This document shows positions 27,727 to 36,842 of a stretch of 64,000 nt of DNA, piece by piece. A program made the translations under genes and the position numbers. The notes beneath the pieces were generated by a model. The model was given only the letters and a program-made list of their open reading frames with translations. It had not been told where the DNA came from and did not search any database. The stretch is from contig CAWHQP010000007.1 of the NCBI GenBank assembly GCA_963831535.1, positions 930,001-994,000 on the forward strand, given 5' to 3'. Numbering within the stretch: position 1 is the first letter of the stretch; each line of letters begins with the position of its first letter. Source of the stretch: Bog-756 sp963831535. Its GTDB lineage: Bacteria; Actinomycetota; Acidimicrobiia; Acidimicrobiales; RAAP-2.

Positions 27727-30672
27727 TCAGGCCCCTTTGGCCTCGGCCCACGAGGATCCCCAGGCCATGGCCACCTTAAGGGGAACCGAGAGCCGGGCGG
27801 CGCCGGTAAGGGCCTCCTCGGTCAGGGCGGCCACCTCGTCCTCCTCGTCGGGGTCCACGTCGACCAGGACCTCGTCGTGGACCTGGAGGACCAGGTCCGA
27901 GGCGAGCCCCCGGTCCTCGAGTCCGGAGTCCAGTCGGATGAGGGCCACTTTGAACAGATCGGCCGCCAGCCCTTGGATGCCGGCGTTCATGGCCTGGCGC
28001 TCGGCCGCCTGGCGCACCTGGTAGTTGGTCGAGACCAGGTCAGGTAACGGTCGCCGACGCCCGAAGGTGGTCACCGTGTACCCGGCCTCGCGCGCCTCGC
28101 GCACCGCCCGCTCCATGTACTCCCGTACCGACGGAAAGGCGGCGAAGAAGGCCTGGAGGATGCCTTGGGCCTCCTCGACCGGTACCCCGAGGCGCTGCGA
28201 GAGCCCGTAGGCCTCCATGCCGTAGGCCAGGCCGTACGAGACCATCTTGGCCGTGGAACGTTGGGCGTGGGTGACCTGGTCACGGTCGACCCCGAAGACC
28301 TGGGACGCCACCGTCCGGTGGATGTCCTCACCGGCGGCGAAGGCCGCGGTCAGGCCGGGGTCTCCGGACAGATGGGCGATGGCCCGAAGCTCCACCTGGT
28401 CGTAGTCGGCCACGAGAAGGCGCCGTCCCGGGGACGGGACGAAGGCTTCACGGAAGCGCCGGCCCTCCTCGGTGCGGACGGGGATGTTGTGGAGGTTGGG
28501 CCGGTCCGAGGACAGCCGGCCGGTGCGGGCCACGGTCTGACGGAAGGTGGCGTGGATCCGCCCGTCGTCAGCCACCTCGGCGGCCAGGCTCTCCCCGTAG
28601 GTCGAGCGCAGCTTCTCGACCTCGCGGTAGCGGAGCAGGGCCTCGATGATGGGGTGCTGACCCCGCAACTGCTCGAGTGTGCGGGCGTCGGTGGAGAATC
28701 CGGTCTTGGTCTTGCGCACCGGGGTCAGGCCCAGCTTGTCGTAGAGGACCGTGCGCAACTGGGGGACCGAGTTGATCTTGAACGGCTCACCGGCCAGGTC
28801 CTGGATGGTCACGTCGAGGGAGCGCACCTCCTCGGCCAGTGCGGCGGCGATAGCCCGGAGCACGTCTCGGTCGACGGGGATCCCGACGACCTCCATCCGC
28901 GCCAGGACCCGCACCAGGGGTTGCTCGATCTCCGCGCTGAGGCGGTCCGCACCCACGGCGGTGAGGGCCTCGTGGAGGGGTGGGCGGAGCCGGGCTACCA
29001 CGGCGGCCAGACGTACCGTGTCGACACCGGCAGGATCGAGTCCGGACCCGTCGTCGTGATCGTCGGCCGCGCCCGGGGCATCCAGGACGAATGCCCCCTG
29101 CCCCTTGGGCCCCGAACCGTCATCGACCTCGACCCCGAGATACCGGTCGGCCAGGTCGCTGACCCGGTAACGGTCGGTTGACGGGTCGAGCAGGTAGGCA
29201 CCAACGGCCGTGTCGAGCGCCAGACGGGCGATGTCCACGCCCGCCGGCAAGAGGGAGCGCATGATCTCCTTGGCGTCGTGGGCCACCACCTCCACACCGT
29301 CGGGTCCGAGGCCCTGGGCCAGTGCGGCCAGCACGGTGGGATCCTCGAGGAGCTGAATGCCGCCTTCTCCCTCGGAGCTGAGGCCGAGCAGCACCACCGG
29401 TCGGGAGGCCCCGTCGGACTCTGGTTCGGCGGCCAGGGCCAGAGCCGTCAGGGGAGAACGCCCGGGATCACCCGCCCAGCGGGCCTGCAGGGCCACGACC
29501 CCGGTCCCGCTCCGGGCGCCGGTCACCAGCCCGGCGATTGCCGCGGCGGCTGCGGCGGCGTCGAGGGGCTGGTCGGCTTCGAGGTGGGAGAGCCAGTCCG
29601 GTTCGTCCCCGGCCTGACTCTCCCGCGAACCGCCCGAGCCGGCCGAGCCGGTGGTGCCAACGGGACCCGAGGAGCCCGGCGCGGATGCGCCGAAGGCCCC
29701 CTCGCCCATCAAGGTGGTGAAGCGGGTCCACAGCGACCTCAGCTCGTACTCGTCGAAGGTCTTGTGGGCCACCTCGTAGTCCCATCCGCCCAGTACCAAC
29801 TGGTCGACATGGACATCGAGGGGTACGTCGCGGATCAGCGGGATGACCGCAGCGTTCCTCTCCACCTGCTCGAGGCTGGCCGTCAGGTTCTCCCGCAGCT
29901 TGGGCGAGAGGGCGTCGAGATGCGCGTAGAGAGAGTCGAGGTCGCCGTACTCGTTCACCAGTTTGGCGGCGGTCTTCTCCCCCACGCCCGGGACGCCCGG
30001 AAGGTTATCGGACGGGTCGCCGCGCAGGGCGGCCAGGAGCGGGTACTTCTCCGGAGGGACCCCGGTGCGCTCATGGATGCCGGCCTCGTCGTAGAGGGCG
30101 TAATCGCTGACGCCCCGCCGGTTGTAGAGAACCCGCACATAGGGGTCCTCGACCAATTGGTACGAGTCACGGTCGCCGGTCACGATGATCACCGGATGGC
30201 CTCGGTCCCGGGCCTCGGTGGCCAGTGTGGCCAGCACGTCGTCGGCCTCGTAGCCCTCGGACGTGATCACCGGGATGGCCAACGAACTCAACAGGGACCG
30301 GATCATGTCGAACTGTGGCGGGAGGTCGGGGGGTGTCACGGCCCGACCTCCCTTGTACTCCTCCACGATGCTGTCCCGGAAGGTTTTCCCGGGCAGGTCG
30401 AAAGCGACGGCAAGACCCACGGGACGGTGGTCCCGGACCAGGTTGACCACCATCGAGGCGAAGCCATGGACGGCGTTGGTCACCACTCCGGCCGTCGTGG
30501 ACAGATCGGGCGGGAGGGCGAAGTAGGCCCGGAAGGCCAGGGACATCCCGTCCAACAGGATGAGGGGGGGCGAGCCTGGATCCCGCCGACCCTCGGTCGG
30601 GTCGACCGGCTTCGACGCCGTCGCTGTCCTCGCTGTCTCCGTCGTGATCGGTGTCTTCGGGGCGGCGGCCAC
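27727..30672 (-). CDS. polA: DNA polymerase I
   Basis: 981 residues from GTG 30672. The N-terminal 5' nuclease domain (about 30-320) has LLDGMSLAFRAYFALP, DRDSYQL and the helix-hairpin-helix GVPGVGEKTAAKLV. The middle ~200 residues occupy the 3'-5' exonuclease position but lack the DxE and YxxxD catalytic motifs, so proofreading is probably absent. The polymerase domain has motif A (DYDQVELRAIAHLSGD), motif B (RSTAKMVSYGLAYGM) and motif C (LQVHDEVLVDV). GTG 30672 is 18 bases past the stop of the ANTAR regulator gene; a start at 30939 would run inside that gene. It acts in Okazaki-fragment processing and repair. Confidence 0.96.
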   Translation of the reverse strand: MAAAPKTPITTETARTATASKPVDPTEGRRDPGSPPLILLDGMSLAFRAYFALPPDLSTTAGVVTNAVHGFASMVVNLVRDHRPVGLAVAFDLPGKTFRDSIVEEYKGGRAVTPPDLPPQFDMIRSLLSSLAIPVITSEGYEADDVLATLATEARDRGHPVIIVTGDRDSYQLVEDPYVRVLYNRRGVSDYALYDEAGIHERTGVPPEKYPLLAALRGDPSDNLPGVPGVGEKTAAKLVNEYGDLDSLYAHLDALSPKLRENLTASLEQVERNAAVIPLIRDVPLDVHVDQLVLGGWDYEVAHKTFDEYELRSLWTRFTTLMGEGAFGASAPGSSGPVGTTGSAGSGGSRESQAGDEPDWLSHLEADQPLDAAAAAAAIAGLVTGARSGTGVVALQARWAGDPGRSPLTALALAAEPESDGASRPVVLLGLSSEGEGGIQLLEDPTVLAALAQGLGPDGVEVVAHDAKEIMRSLLPAGVDIARLALDTAVGAYLLDPSTDRYRVSDLADRYLGVEVDDGSGPKGQGAFVLDAPGAADDHDDGSGLDPAGVDTVRLAAVVARLRPPLHEALTAVGADRLSAEIEQPLVRVLARMEVVGIPVDRDVLRAIAAALAEEVRSLDVTIQDLAGEPFKINSVPQLRTVLYDKLGLTPVRKTKTGFSTDARTLEQLRGQHPIIEALLRYREVEKLRSTYGESLAAEVADDGRIHATFRQTVARTGRLSSDRPNLHNIPVRTEEGRRFREAFVPSPGRRLLVADYDQVELRAIAHLSGDPGLTAAFAAGEDIHRTVASQVFGVDRDQVTHAQRSTAKMVSYGLAYGMEAYGLSQRLGVPVEEAQGILQAFFAAFPSVREYMERAVREAREAGYTVTTFGRRRPLPDLVSTNYQVRQAAERQAMNAGIQGLAADLFKVALIRLDSGLEDRGLASDLVLQVHDEVLVDVDPDEEDEVAALTEEALTGAARLSVPLKVAMAWGSSWAEAKGA

Positions 30673-30689
30673 GGTGGCTCGTCCCCGCC

Positions 30690-31301
30690 CTATGGAAGTG
30701 AGCCGTCGAGGACCTGGCGGGCGACGTCGATCATGCGCGACCGGGTGCCCATGGCCGTCTTCTGGATGTAGCCGAACGCTTCGGACTCGGTCATGCCGGA
30801 GCGTTCCATCAAGACGCCCTTGGCCCGGTCGACCAGGCGGCGTGTCTCCAGCTTGTCCTCGGCGCTGGAGTGGGGGCCGGTGGTGCCCTCCGCCACCGCC
30901 TGCTTGGCCTCGGCGTCGATGGCCCACTCCTGCTCGCACCGGGCCATGGCCTGGTCGATGGCCGGCATGAGCTCGATGCGTTGGAACGGCTTGACCAGAT
31001 AGGCGGCCACGCCGGCCTCCCGGGCCTCGTCGATGAGCGTTCGCTGGCTAAAGGCGGTGAGGATCAGGACCGCCACCTTCAACTCGAGGTCCCGGATGGC
31101 CCGGGCTGCGGCCAGACCGTCGGATCCCGGCATCTTCACGTCCAGGATGACGAGATCGGGGTGGTGGTCGCGGACGAGATCCACGGCTTCGTCACCGCGA
31201 CCGGTCTCCCCCACCACGTCGTACCCCTCGTCCAGCAGGATCTCCTTCAGATCCAACCGGATGATGGCTTCGTCCTCGGCGATGACCACGCGTCTGGTCA
31301 T
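30690..31301 (-). CDS. pdtaR: ANTAR-domain response regulator (PdtaR-like)
   Basis: 203 residues. The receiver domain (1-120) has the acidic pocket EDEAI, phosphoacceptor Asp54 in VILDVKMPG, Thr82 and Lys104 in YLVKPF. The C-terminal ANTAR RNA-binding domain (~145-200) has the AKGVLMER and EAFGYIQKTAM patterns. ANTAR regulators bind paired hairpins in nascent RNA and prevent termination once phosphorylated. In Mycobacterium the orthologous gene also lies close to polA and rpsA. No sensor kinase is adjacent here. The gene is 18 bases upstream of polA and probably cotranscribed with it. Confidence 0.92.
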   Translation of the reverse strand: MTRRVVIAEDEAIIRLDLKEILLDEGYDVVGETGRGDEAVDLVRDHHPDLVILDVKMPGSDGLAAARAIRDLELKVAVLILTAFSQRTLIDEAREAGVAAYLVKPFQRIELMPAIDQAMARCEQEWAIDAEAKQAVAEGTTGPHSSAEDKLETRRLVDRAKGVLMERSGMTESEAFGYIQKTAMGTRSRMIDVARQVLDGSLP

Positions 31302-31428
31302 GTCTCAGGTCCTTCCGGTCCGGGGTCCGACCGCGGCTCCGACCGTCGGCAGGGACCCCCCGCACCGAGGGAGGTTCCCGGGAAGGGGGAATTCGTCAGG
31401 CGGCCCCATGTCAACACTGGTGTGACCG

Positions 31429-31722
31429 TCAACCGGGATCGACCACCAGTCGGTCGAGCAGTTCATCCTGGCGACGTTCGAGTTCAACAACCCGTTCGGC
31501 CACTACCGCCCGCGTCTGTCGCATGACGGTGGCCTGGCGGTTGGCTTCGTCGTACTCCTTCGCGGCCAGCAGGGTCTCGGAGACCATGGCCCGGAGCCGG
31601 GTGTCATCGGCGATCTCCTCCACCACAACCAGTTGCTCGTCGAGCACGGCCAGCTCAGCACGCGCCCGGACCAGCTGGTCGTGGGCGTCACTGAGGCGGC
31701 GTTCGATGGTGGTCCTATGCAT
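31429..31722 (-). CDS. Small coiled-coil protein of unknown function
   Basis: 97 residues, almost entirely charged and helical, with heptad-like Leu/Val spacing (DQLVRARAELAVLDEQLVVVEE and VVELERRQDELLDRLV). There are no membrane segments and no known motif. It is supported as a real gene by TAGAAT nine bases before the ATG, by the absence of better frames, and by a position between two clear genes on the same strand. I do not recognise the family and assign no function. Confidence 0.65.
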   Translation of the reverse strand: MHRTTIERRLSDAHDQLVRARAELAVLDEQLVVVEEIADDTRLRAMVSETLLAAKEYDEANRQATVMRQTRAVVAERVVELERRQDELLDRLVVDPG

Positions 31723-31731
31723 GGAAGGGCA

Positions 31732-31737
31732 ATTCTA
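31732..31737 (-). promoter_or_regulatory. Candidate -10 element (TAGAAT)
   Basis: TAGAAT on the minus strand ends nine bases before ATG 31722; the closest match to a canonical -10 in the window. Confidence 0.5.
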
Positions 31738-31854
31738 CGCCGGACGGGAGCAGCGTGAGGCCGGTGTCCTTCTGGGCCCAGCTCGGGGGAGGTGTCGCGG
31801 CCGGATAGGTCCACCCGGATCCGGGGCCGACCCGGTTTTGGCGGGCCGGTGCGG

Positions 31855-33144
31855 TCAACCTGGTGCCGCCTTGATCACCTGACGGAGGGTGCCGTGCCGG
31901 GCCAGGGCCATGGCGGTGGGGGGTGGGCCCATCCCCGCCCCGCTCGGAAGGGCACGTACCGGTGGGGCATGGGATCCGTCCGGTCGGGTCTGCGGACCCG
32001 CGGGTGCGGACCGGTCGTCAGGAACGAGGTCGTCCCCGAGATATGAGCGCGACGGACTGAGGTCGCCTGGCCACGACATCCCCTCCAATGCTCCGAGAGT
32101 GGCGTTGACCCCGCGGGCGTAGCCCGACTCGAACATGCCCCCCATCCACAGGGGGACCCCGGACTGCCGGCAGCGGTCGATGACCGAGAGGGCCGCACCC
32201 AGACCTCCCAGCCGGGCCGGCTTCACGCAGACAACCGAACACGCCCCGAGGGCCAGGGCCTCGTCCACCCGGCCAGGAGAGTCGAGGCTCTCGTCGAGGC
32301 AGATCGCGGTGGACATCCGGCTGGCCAGCCGCGCATGGGCTTGGAGGTCGGCACGGTTGAACGGTTGCTCGATGCAGAGGAGTCCGAACGGGTCCAGTCG
32401 GAGCAGACGGTCCCCACTCCCACTCCCGGTGCCTCCTGGGCGGTACGAGGTGTTGGCGTCGACCTGGATCCTCAGGTCGGGATACGCCTCGACCAGCGCG
32501 GCGACGGGCTCCACGTCCCACCCCGGGGCGATCTTCATCTTCAGCCGCGAGTATCCCTGGTCCACCAAGTGGCCGACCCGTCCGAGGAGGTCGTCGACGG
32601 TATCGGCCGTACCCACCACCGCACCGGGCTCGACCGTCCGGCCCGCCACGCCGAGTATCCCGGCTAGTGACTGATCCTCGGACCGGAGATGGGTGTCGGC
32701 CACCGCCATTTCCAGTGCGGCAAAGGCCAACGGGGCGCGGGGTGCGGCCCGACGGAGACCACCGAGGTCGGACGGACCCGGGAGTGTCCCGTGCTCAGAT
32801 GCCATCTGTTCGAACAGCGAAGGTACGAGATGGTGGCCGAGTACCTCTAGGGACCGGGCGGCATCCTCCTCGTCGAAGGCGGTGTCGACCAGGGCCGCAC
32901 ACTCACCCCATCCCTCCACCGGGTCGGCCGTCGCCGCGCCGTCGGACCGGTGTTCGCCTACGATCCGGACCAACACCAGCGGCCGACGCCGGTGCACGCC
33001 CCTGGCCGTGGCCACCGGGTCCATGAACGGCAGTTCCGCCGTCCACAACTCGACGGTTTCCACGGTGACCGTCGCCTGGTGGCCCACGTCGGACCAACGC
33101 TCGGACAAGGTCGGATTGGGGGTGTCGACGGCACCGGGCACCAT
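31855..33144 (-). CDS. menC: o-Succinylbenzoate synthase
   Basis: 429 residues of the enolase superfamily, muconate-lactonizing/OSBS branch. Catalytic features in order: KxK in SRLKMKIAPGW, metal ligands in QVDANTSY, CIEQPF and ICLDESL, and the C-terminal catalytic Lys in CVKPARLGG. The MGGMFESGYARGVNATL segment is typical of OSBS and N-acylamino-acid racemases. OSBS dehydrates SHCHC to o-succinylbenzoate in menaquinone synthesis; a racemase side activity cannot be excluded. menG lies about 30 kb away on the other strand. ATG 33144 is supported by TAGGCT six bases upstream. The last ~50 residues are a low-complexity tail. Confidence 0.88.
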   Translation of the reverse strand: MVPGAVDTPNPTLSERWSDVGHQATVTVETVELWTAELPFMDPVATARGVHRRRPLVLVRIVGEHRSDGAATADPVEGWGECAALVDTAFDEEDAARSLEVLGHHLVPSLFEQMASEHGTLPGPSDLGGLRRAAPRAPLAFAALEMAVADTHLRSEDQSLAGILGVAGRTVEPGAVVGTADTVDDLLGRVGHLVDQGYSRLKMKIAPGWDVEPVAALVEAYPDLRIQVDANTSYRPGGTGSGSGDRLLRLDPFGLLCIEQPFNRADLQAHARLASRMSTAICLDESLDSPGRVDEALALGACSVVCVKPARLGGLGAALSVIDRCRQSGVPLWMGGMFESGYARGVNATLGALEGMSWPGDLSPSRSYLGDDLVPDDRSAPAGPQTRPDGSHAPPVRALPSGAGMGPPPTAMALARHGTLRQVIKAAPG

Positions 33145-33150
33145 TCCGTG

Positions 33151-33156
33151 AGCCTA
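33151..33156 (-). promoter_or_regulatory. Candidate leaderless -10 element (TAGGCT)
   Basis: TAGGCT on the minus strand ends six bases before the menC ATG at 33144. Confidence 0.5.
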
Positions 33157-33295
33157 CGGTGCAGAAACGAGGAACTTTCCACCGCCCCGAGACGGGCCGT
33201 TCCGCTTCCGAAGGAGGGTACGTCCAGGTGGCGGCTACGAGGTCCGATCGGACGGATACCATGCTCCCCTGGGTTGGCCTTGACGGGCTGAGACG

Positions 33296-33301
33296 TTGAC
33301 A
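33296..33301 (+). promoter_or_regulatory. TTGACA, possible -35 of the tRNA-Leu promoter
   Basis: An exact TTGACA lies 89 bases upstream of the tRNA on its strand. No clear -10 sits 16-18 bases after it (the nearest is TCTGAT at 33322), so the assignment is weak. Confidence 0.25.
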
Positions 33302-33390
33302 TCCTTGTCACTCGTCCAGTGTCTGATCGTGTTGGGATTCCCCTGCATCATCACTCCCTGATGGGACAAAGTCCAGATCAGAGGCACATT

Positions 33391-33473
33391 GCCCGGGTGA
33401 CGGAATGGCAGACGTGGTGGACTCAAAATCCACTGTCCGAAAGGGCGTGCGGGTTCGAATCCCGCCCCGGGCA
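33391..33473 (+). tRNA. tRNA-Leu (anticodon CAA)
   Basis: The 83-base sequence folds as a class-II tRNA. The acceptor GCCCGGG pairs with CCCGGGC, and the discriminator is A. The D-stem is ACG/CGT. The anticodon stem GTGGA/TCCAC has loop CTCAAAA, giving CAA at 33424-33426 (reads UUG). A long variable arm (TGTCCGAAAGGGCGT) follows, then the T-arm GCGGG-TTCGAAT-CCCGC. The 3' CCA is not encoded. Confidence 0.97.
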
Positions 33474-33910
33474 CGCTGTGATGTCGCGAGATATCGGCCG
33501 CCTCGGCGTCGAAGCCGGCATCGGTCGGCTCCTGGCGCGGGGCCACGATCTCGTCCTCGTGACGATCGACGATCCGAGACGGCGATCACTCTGGCCAACT
33601 CCGGGGCTCGAGCCCGGCGGGACCCCTCCGGCCAGTAGCGGCGGAGCGACGTAACGGACCAACTCGGATCCACACCGAGGGCCCGGGCCAGCCACCGTGA
33701 TCGGTTTGGCCGTCCGCAGGGTGCATCTCGATGACTAACCGGCTCATATCCACAAGAGACCCTCCCCTCGACAAGAGACCCTCCTCGGCACCGGTCTCCC
33801 ATGTCTTGGCACATCCACGGAAGGGCGGTGTCCTCCGTCCGGAATTCGCACTTTGCCCCGGCGCCGGGCGTCCATCCACGGCGCCGGCTAGAACAGGTGG
33901 GTGGTCCACT
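33474..33910. other. 437-base gap with no convincing gene
   Basis: Between tRNA-Leu and the stop of a convergent minus-strand gene. Short open frames exist but none has a start signal or recognisable product. The only structure seen is a direct repeat at 33752-33784. Confidence 0.5.
33752..33784. repeat. Direct repeat, 14 bases
   Basis: ACAAGAGACCCTCC occurs at 33752-33765 and again at 33771-33784, with a five-base spacer, in a gap without genes. Confidence 0.7.
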
Positions 33911-34474
33911 TCAGGACCCGACGCATCCTCCCTCGCTGCGCAACGCACGGACGCGGCTACCGATACGTTCGACCAGCGCAATCAGGCTCGTGGACTGCGT
34001 CTCCAGGCCGGTCAGCGTGGCATCGACGGCCGCTCGGTCCACCGGACGGAGCACAGGGGTGTCGTCGAGGAACTGCAACGTGGACAAGGCCACGAGCTTG
34101 GCCGCCCGGATGCCCTGGCCGGCCAGATCTCCGTCGCCCCCGTCGGGGTCAGGTGAAAGGGCCAGGATCGTCAGCGACTGGCTGTAGATGTCGACGGCAC
34201 CAACCAACGGAGGCAGACAGCCCCGAAAGACCGCCAGGGCCACGGCTCGCGACGTCCTGATGTTGTCCGTCCGGACGCTCCAATCCCGGCGCCACTCGTC
34301 GACCGATTCCCGGATGCGATCGGTACGGGTGAGTCCCTCGGAGAACTGGTCCCGGTCCACCGTGCCGGCAGCCAGGGCCGTCTCCTGAGCCGCCAGGGCC
34401 GCCAGTGCCTGCCGCAAGCGCTCGGTGGCGTCCCGCGCTTCTGATTCCCAGGGTTCGATGGTGTTCCGCCGCAC
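33911..34474 (-). CDS. Hypothetical protein, 187 residues, helical
   Basis: A charged N-terminal half with a long helix (ATERLRQALAALAAQETALAAG), then a more hydrophobic centre (SRAVALAVFRGCLPPLVGAV) and a helical C-terminus. No signal peptide, membrane anchor or catalytic motif was recognised. It is supported by a GTG start with TACCCT six bases upstream (the pattern used by other genes here) and by codon bias better than the opposing frames. It is divergent from the fab operon. Function unknown. Confidence 0.6.
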   Translation of the reverse strand: MRRNTIEPWESEARDATERLRQALAALAAQETALAAGTVDRDQFSEGLTRTDRIRESVDEWRRDWSVRTDNIRTSRAVALAVFRGCLPPLVGAVDIYSQSLTILALSPDPDGGDGDLAGQGIRAAKLVALSTLQFLDDTPVLRPVDRAAVDATLTGLETQSTSLIALVERIGSRVRALRSEGGCVGS

Positions 34475-34480
34475 CGCCGC

Positions 34481-34486
34481 AGGGTA
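34481..34486 (-). promoter_or_regulatory. Candidate leaderless -10 element (TACCCT)
   Basis: TACCCT on the minus strand ends six bases before GTG 34474. Confidence 0.4.
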
Positions 34487-34714
34487 CAGGGCGTTCGGGG
34501 GCTCCGGCCCGGGGGGCTCAGTCCCGGCGCCAGCGGTAGACCGAAGGGCTGGGTCCCTGTCTCCCTGTCGACGTCAGCCTGTCGACGCCCAGTGACCCGG
34601 GGGTAAGCACCGGCTGGTGTGGCTGCCGTGCCACACTTGTCCGGCCATCGGAAACGTGGGGGACGAGATCCATCCCCGACGAACCGTGAGGACCCATTCG
34701 AGAGGAGCTGGCAG

Positions 34715-35972
34715 GTGCTGGCCTTTACCTTCCCAGGACAGGGATCGCAGCGGTCAGGAATGGGGCATGCCTGGGTCGAGCACCCTTCGTGGGAGGTCAT
34801 CGCCGAGGCCTCGGACATCGCCGGACGGGACCTCACCGGCCTCCTGCTCGACGCCCCCATGGAGGAGCTCACCCTCACTGCCAATGCCCAGCTGGCCACC
34901 TTTGTCATGAGCCTGGTGGTCCTGGACGCTGTAGAGCGCCTCGGACTGTTCCCGGCGGCGACCGCCGGCCACAGCCTGGGCGAATACACGGCGCTGGTGG
35001 CCTCGGGGTCACTATCCCTGGCCGACGGGACCCGATTGGTCCTGGAGCGGGGCAAGGCCATGCAGGTGGCCGCCGATGAGCGGTCCGGGCACCATGGCCG
35101 CGTTGATCGGGATCGGTGATGACGATGCCGAAGCCGCTTGCCAGCGGGCCGAGGCCGAGGTCTGGGTGGCCAACTACAACGCTCCGGGTCAGGTGGTCAT
35201 CGCCGGAACCGTGGAGGGCGTGGCCGCGGCCACCGACCGGGCCAAGGAACTGGGGGCCCGCAAGGTCCTGCCCATCCCGGTCTCGGGGGCCTTCCACACC
35301 CAGCTGATGCTTCCGGCCCGTGCGCGGCTCCGCCAGACCCTCGACGCGGTGACCTTCCACTCCCCCGAAGTCCCGGTGGTGGCCAATGTCGACGCCAGGG
35401 TCCACACGGATCCGGCCGAGTGGCCCGGCCTGCTCTCGGCCCAACTGTGCAGCCCGGTCCGCTGGCGGCAGTCGCTCGAGGCGCTCGGTGGACGGGGGGC
35501 GACGGTCTTGGCCGAGCTGGGTCCAGGAGGCGTGCTCACCGGGATGGTCCGGCGTACCATCCCCGACGTCCGGGGCGTGGCCGTCTCGGTCCCGGCCGAC
35601 CTGGACAAGCTGATGGACACCGTCGCCGGTACCGACGAATGGACCGCGTCGTCCCCGGTCCACCAGGGGGAGCACCTGTACACGTCGGAGCGGGTGATCG
35701 TCAGCCCCACCCCGGGAGTGTTCGAGCCCGATGTCCAGCTGGCGGCATTGGAGAGCACAGCCCTGGCCGAGGCCACCGCCGCCCCCGGGAGCGGGCACGG
35801 CATCGAACCCGGCTCGCTGTTGGCCGTGGGCGACCGGGTGGGCACCGTGGGCCTCACCGATGTCCGCACTCCCTTCCACGGAATCCTGGTCCGCTGGCTG
35901 GCCGTCCGAGGCGAGCGGGTGGTCGAGGGCCAACCGGTGGCCTGGATACGCACTCCGGGGAGCGACTCGTGA
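34715..35972 (+). CDS. fabD: Malonyl-CoA:ACP transacylase fused to a lipoyl/biotinyl-like domain (frameshifted)
   Basis: Reconstructed length ~418 residues, about 110 more than usual FabD. The FabD part has AFTFPGQGSQRSGM, the nucleophile elbow GHSLGEY and the catalytic His in SGAFHTQLM; it loads malonyl onto acyl carrier protein. After LGPGGVLTGMVRR comes a linker and then a domain (about residues 330-415) with a barrel-sandwich pattern, VIVSPTPGVFEP ... VGDRVGTVG ... TPFHGILVRWLAVRGERVVEGQPVAWI, resembling biotinyl/lipoyl domains but with no Lys at the hairpin. GTG 34715 has AGGAG eight bases upstream. One extra G at 35087-35089 shifts the frame between AADE and TMAALIGIG. The stop overlaps fabG as GTGA. 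Confidence 0.85.
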
Positions 35973-36718
35973 GCGCTGACGGTGATGGCGACGAAGGCCG
36001 CGTGGTCATGGTGACCGGCGGGACCCGGGGTATCGGACTGGCCTGTGCCCACTGGTTCCTGGCCCGAGGTGACCGCGTGGCGGTGACTTCACGCTCCGGG
36101 GAGGTCGAGGGCGAGGTGCCCGCCGCCCCCGGGCAGTTCCTGTCCTTGACCTGTGACGTCACCGACGGCGCCCAGGTCGATGCGGCATTCAGCGTGGTCG
36201 AGGAGACCTGGTCGCCCGTGGAGGTGCTGGTGGCCAACGCCGGAATCACCCGGGACACCTTGGTGCTGCGGATGACGGACGAGGCCTGGTCCGACGTGAT
36301 CGACACCAACCTCTCGGGGGCCTTCCGGGTGGCCAAGCGGGCTCTGTCCAAGATGATCCGCCTCCACCGCGGCCGGGTGATCTTTGTCTCCTCGGTGGGG
36401 GCCTACATCGGTTCTCCCGGCCAGGCCAACTACGCCGCATCCAAGGCCGGCCTGGTGGGGATGGCCCGCTCGATGGCCCGCGAAGTGGCCAGCCGCTCCA
36501 TCACCGTCAACGTGGTCGCCCCCGGCCTGGTCGAAACGAATATGCTCGCAGCTCTCGGGGAGGAACGGCTGCGGGAGTTTTCGTCCCAGGTCCCGTTAGG
36601 TAGGGTGGCCCAGCCCGACGAGGTCGCCGAGGCCGTCGGGTTCCTGGCCTCGGGCGGTGCCGCATACGTGACCGGTGCCGTGCTGCCGGTCGATGGTGGC
36701 CTGGGTATGGGCCTGTGA
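35969..36718 (+). CDS. fabG: 3-Oxoacyl-ACP reductase
   Basis: 249 residues of a classical short-chain dehydrogenase: NADPH-binding TGGTRGIG, NAGITRD (a FabG-type signature), active-site Ser in VSSVGAY, YxxxK in YAASKAG, and the C-terminal ITVNVVAPGLVETNM and VTGAVLPVDGGLGM. It reduces 3-oxoacyl-ACP in fatty-acid elongation. GTG 35969 overlaps the fabD stop; acpP follows after 124 bases. The position between fabD and acpP/fabF supports a role in fatty-acid synthesis rather than another SDR function. Confidence 0.93.
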   Translation: MSADGDGDEGRVVMVTGGTRGIGLACAHWFLARGDRVAVTSRSGEVEGEVPAAPGQFLSLTCDVTDGAQVDAAFSVVEETWSPVEVLVANAGITRDTLVLRMTDEAWSDVIDTNLSGAFRVAKRALSKMIRLHRGRVIFVSSVGAYIGSPGQANYAASKAGLVGMARSMAREVASRSITVNVVAPGLVETNMLAALGEERLREFSSQVPLGRVAQPDEVAEAVGFLASGGAAYVTGAVLPVDGGLGMGL

Positions 36719-36842
36719 GTGGCCCGGGCCAGGCGTCCAGGAAGGTCAGTGGGGCCGGGCCGCCGTGGGGTGGCGGTGGCCCGGGTGTCGGTAGGCCGGA
36801 GAGTCGATTCATCGATGAAAACCATGACAAAGGAGCAGATGC

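Noticed and set aside
30673..30939. Longer N-terminus of DNA polymerase I
   Set aside because: It would lie inside the ANTAR regulator gene and has no 5' nuclease similarity before GTG 30672.
33481..33654. Small plus-strand gene after tRNA-Leu
   Set aside because: No start signal, no recognisable product, and composition like the non-coding gap.
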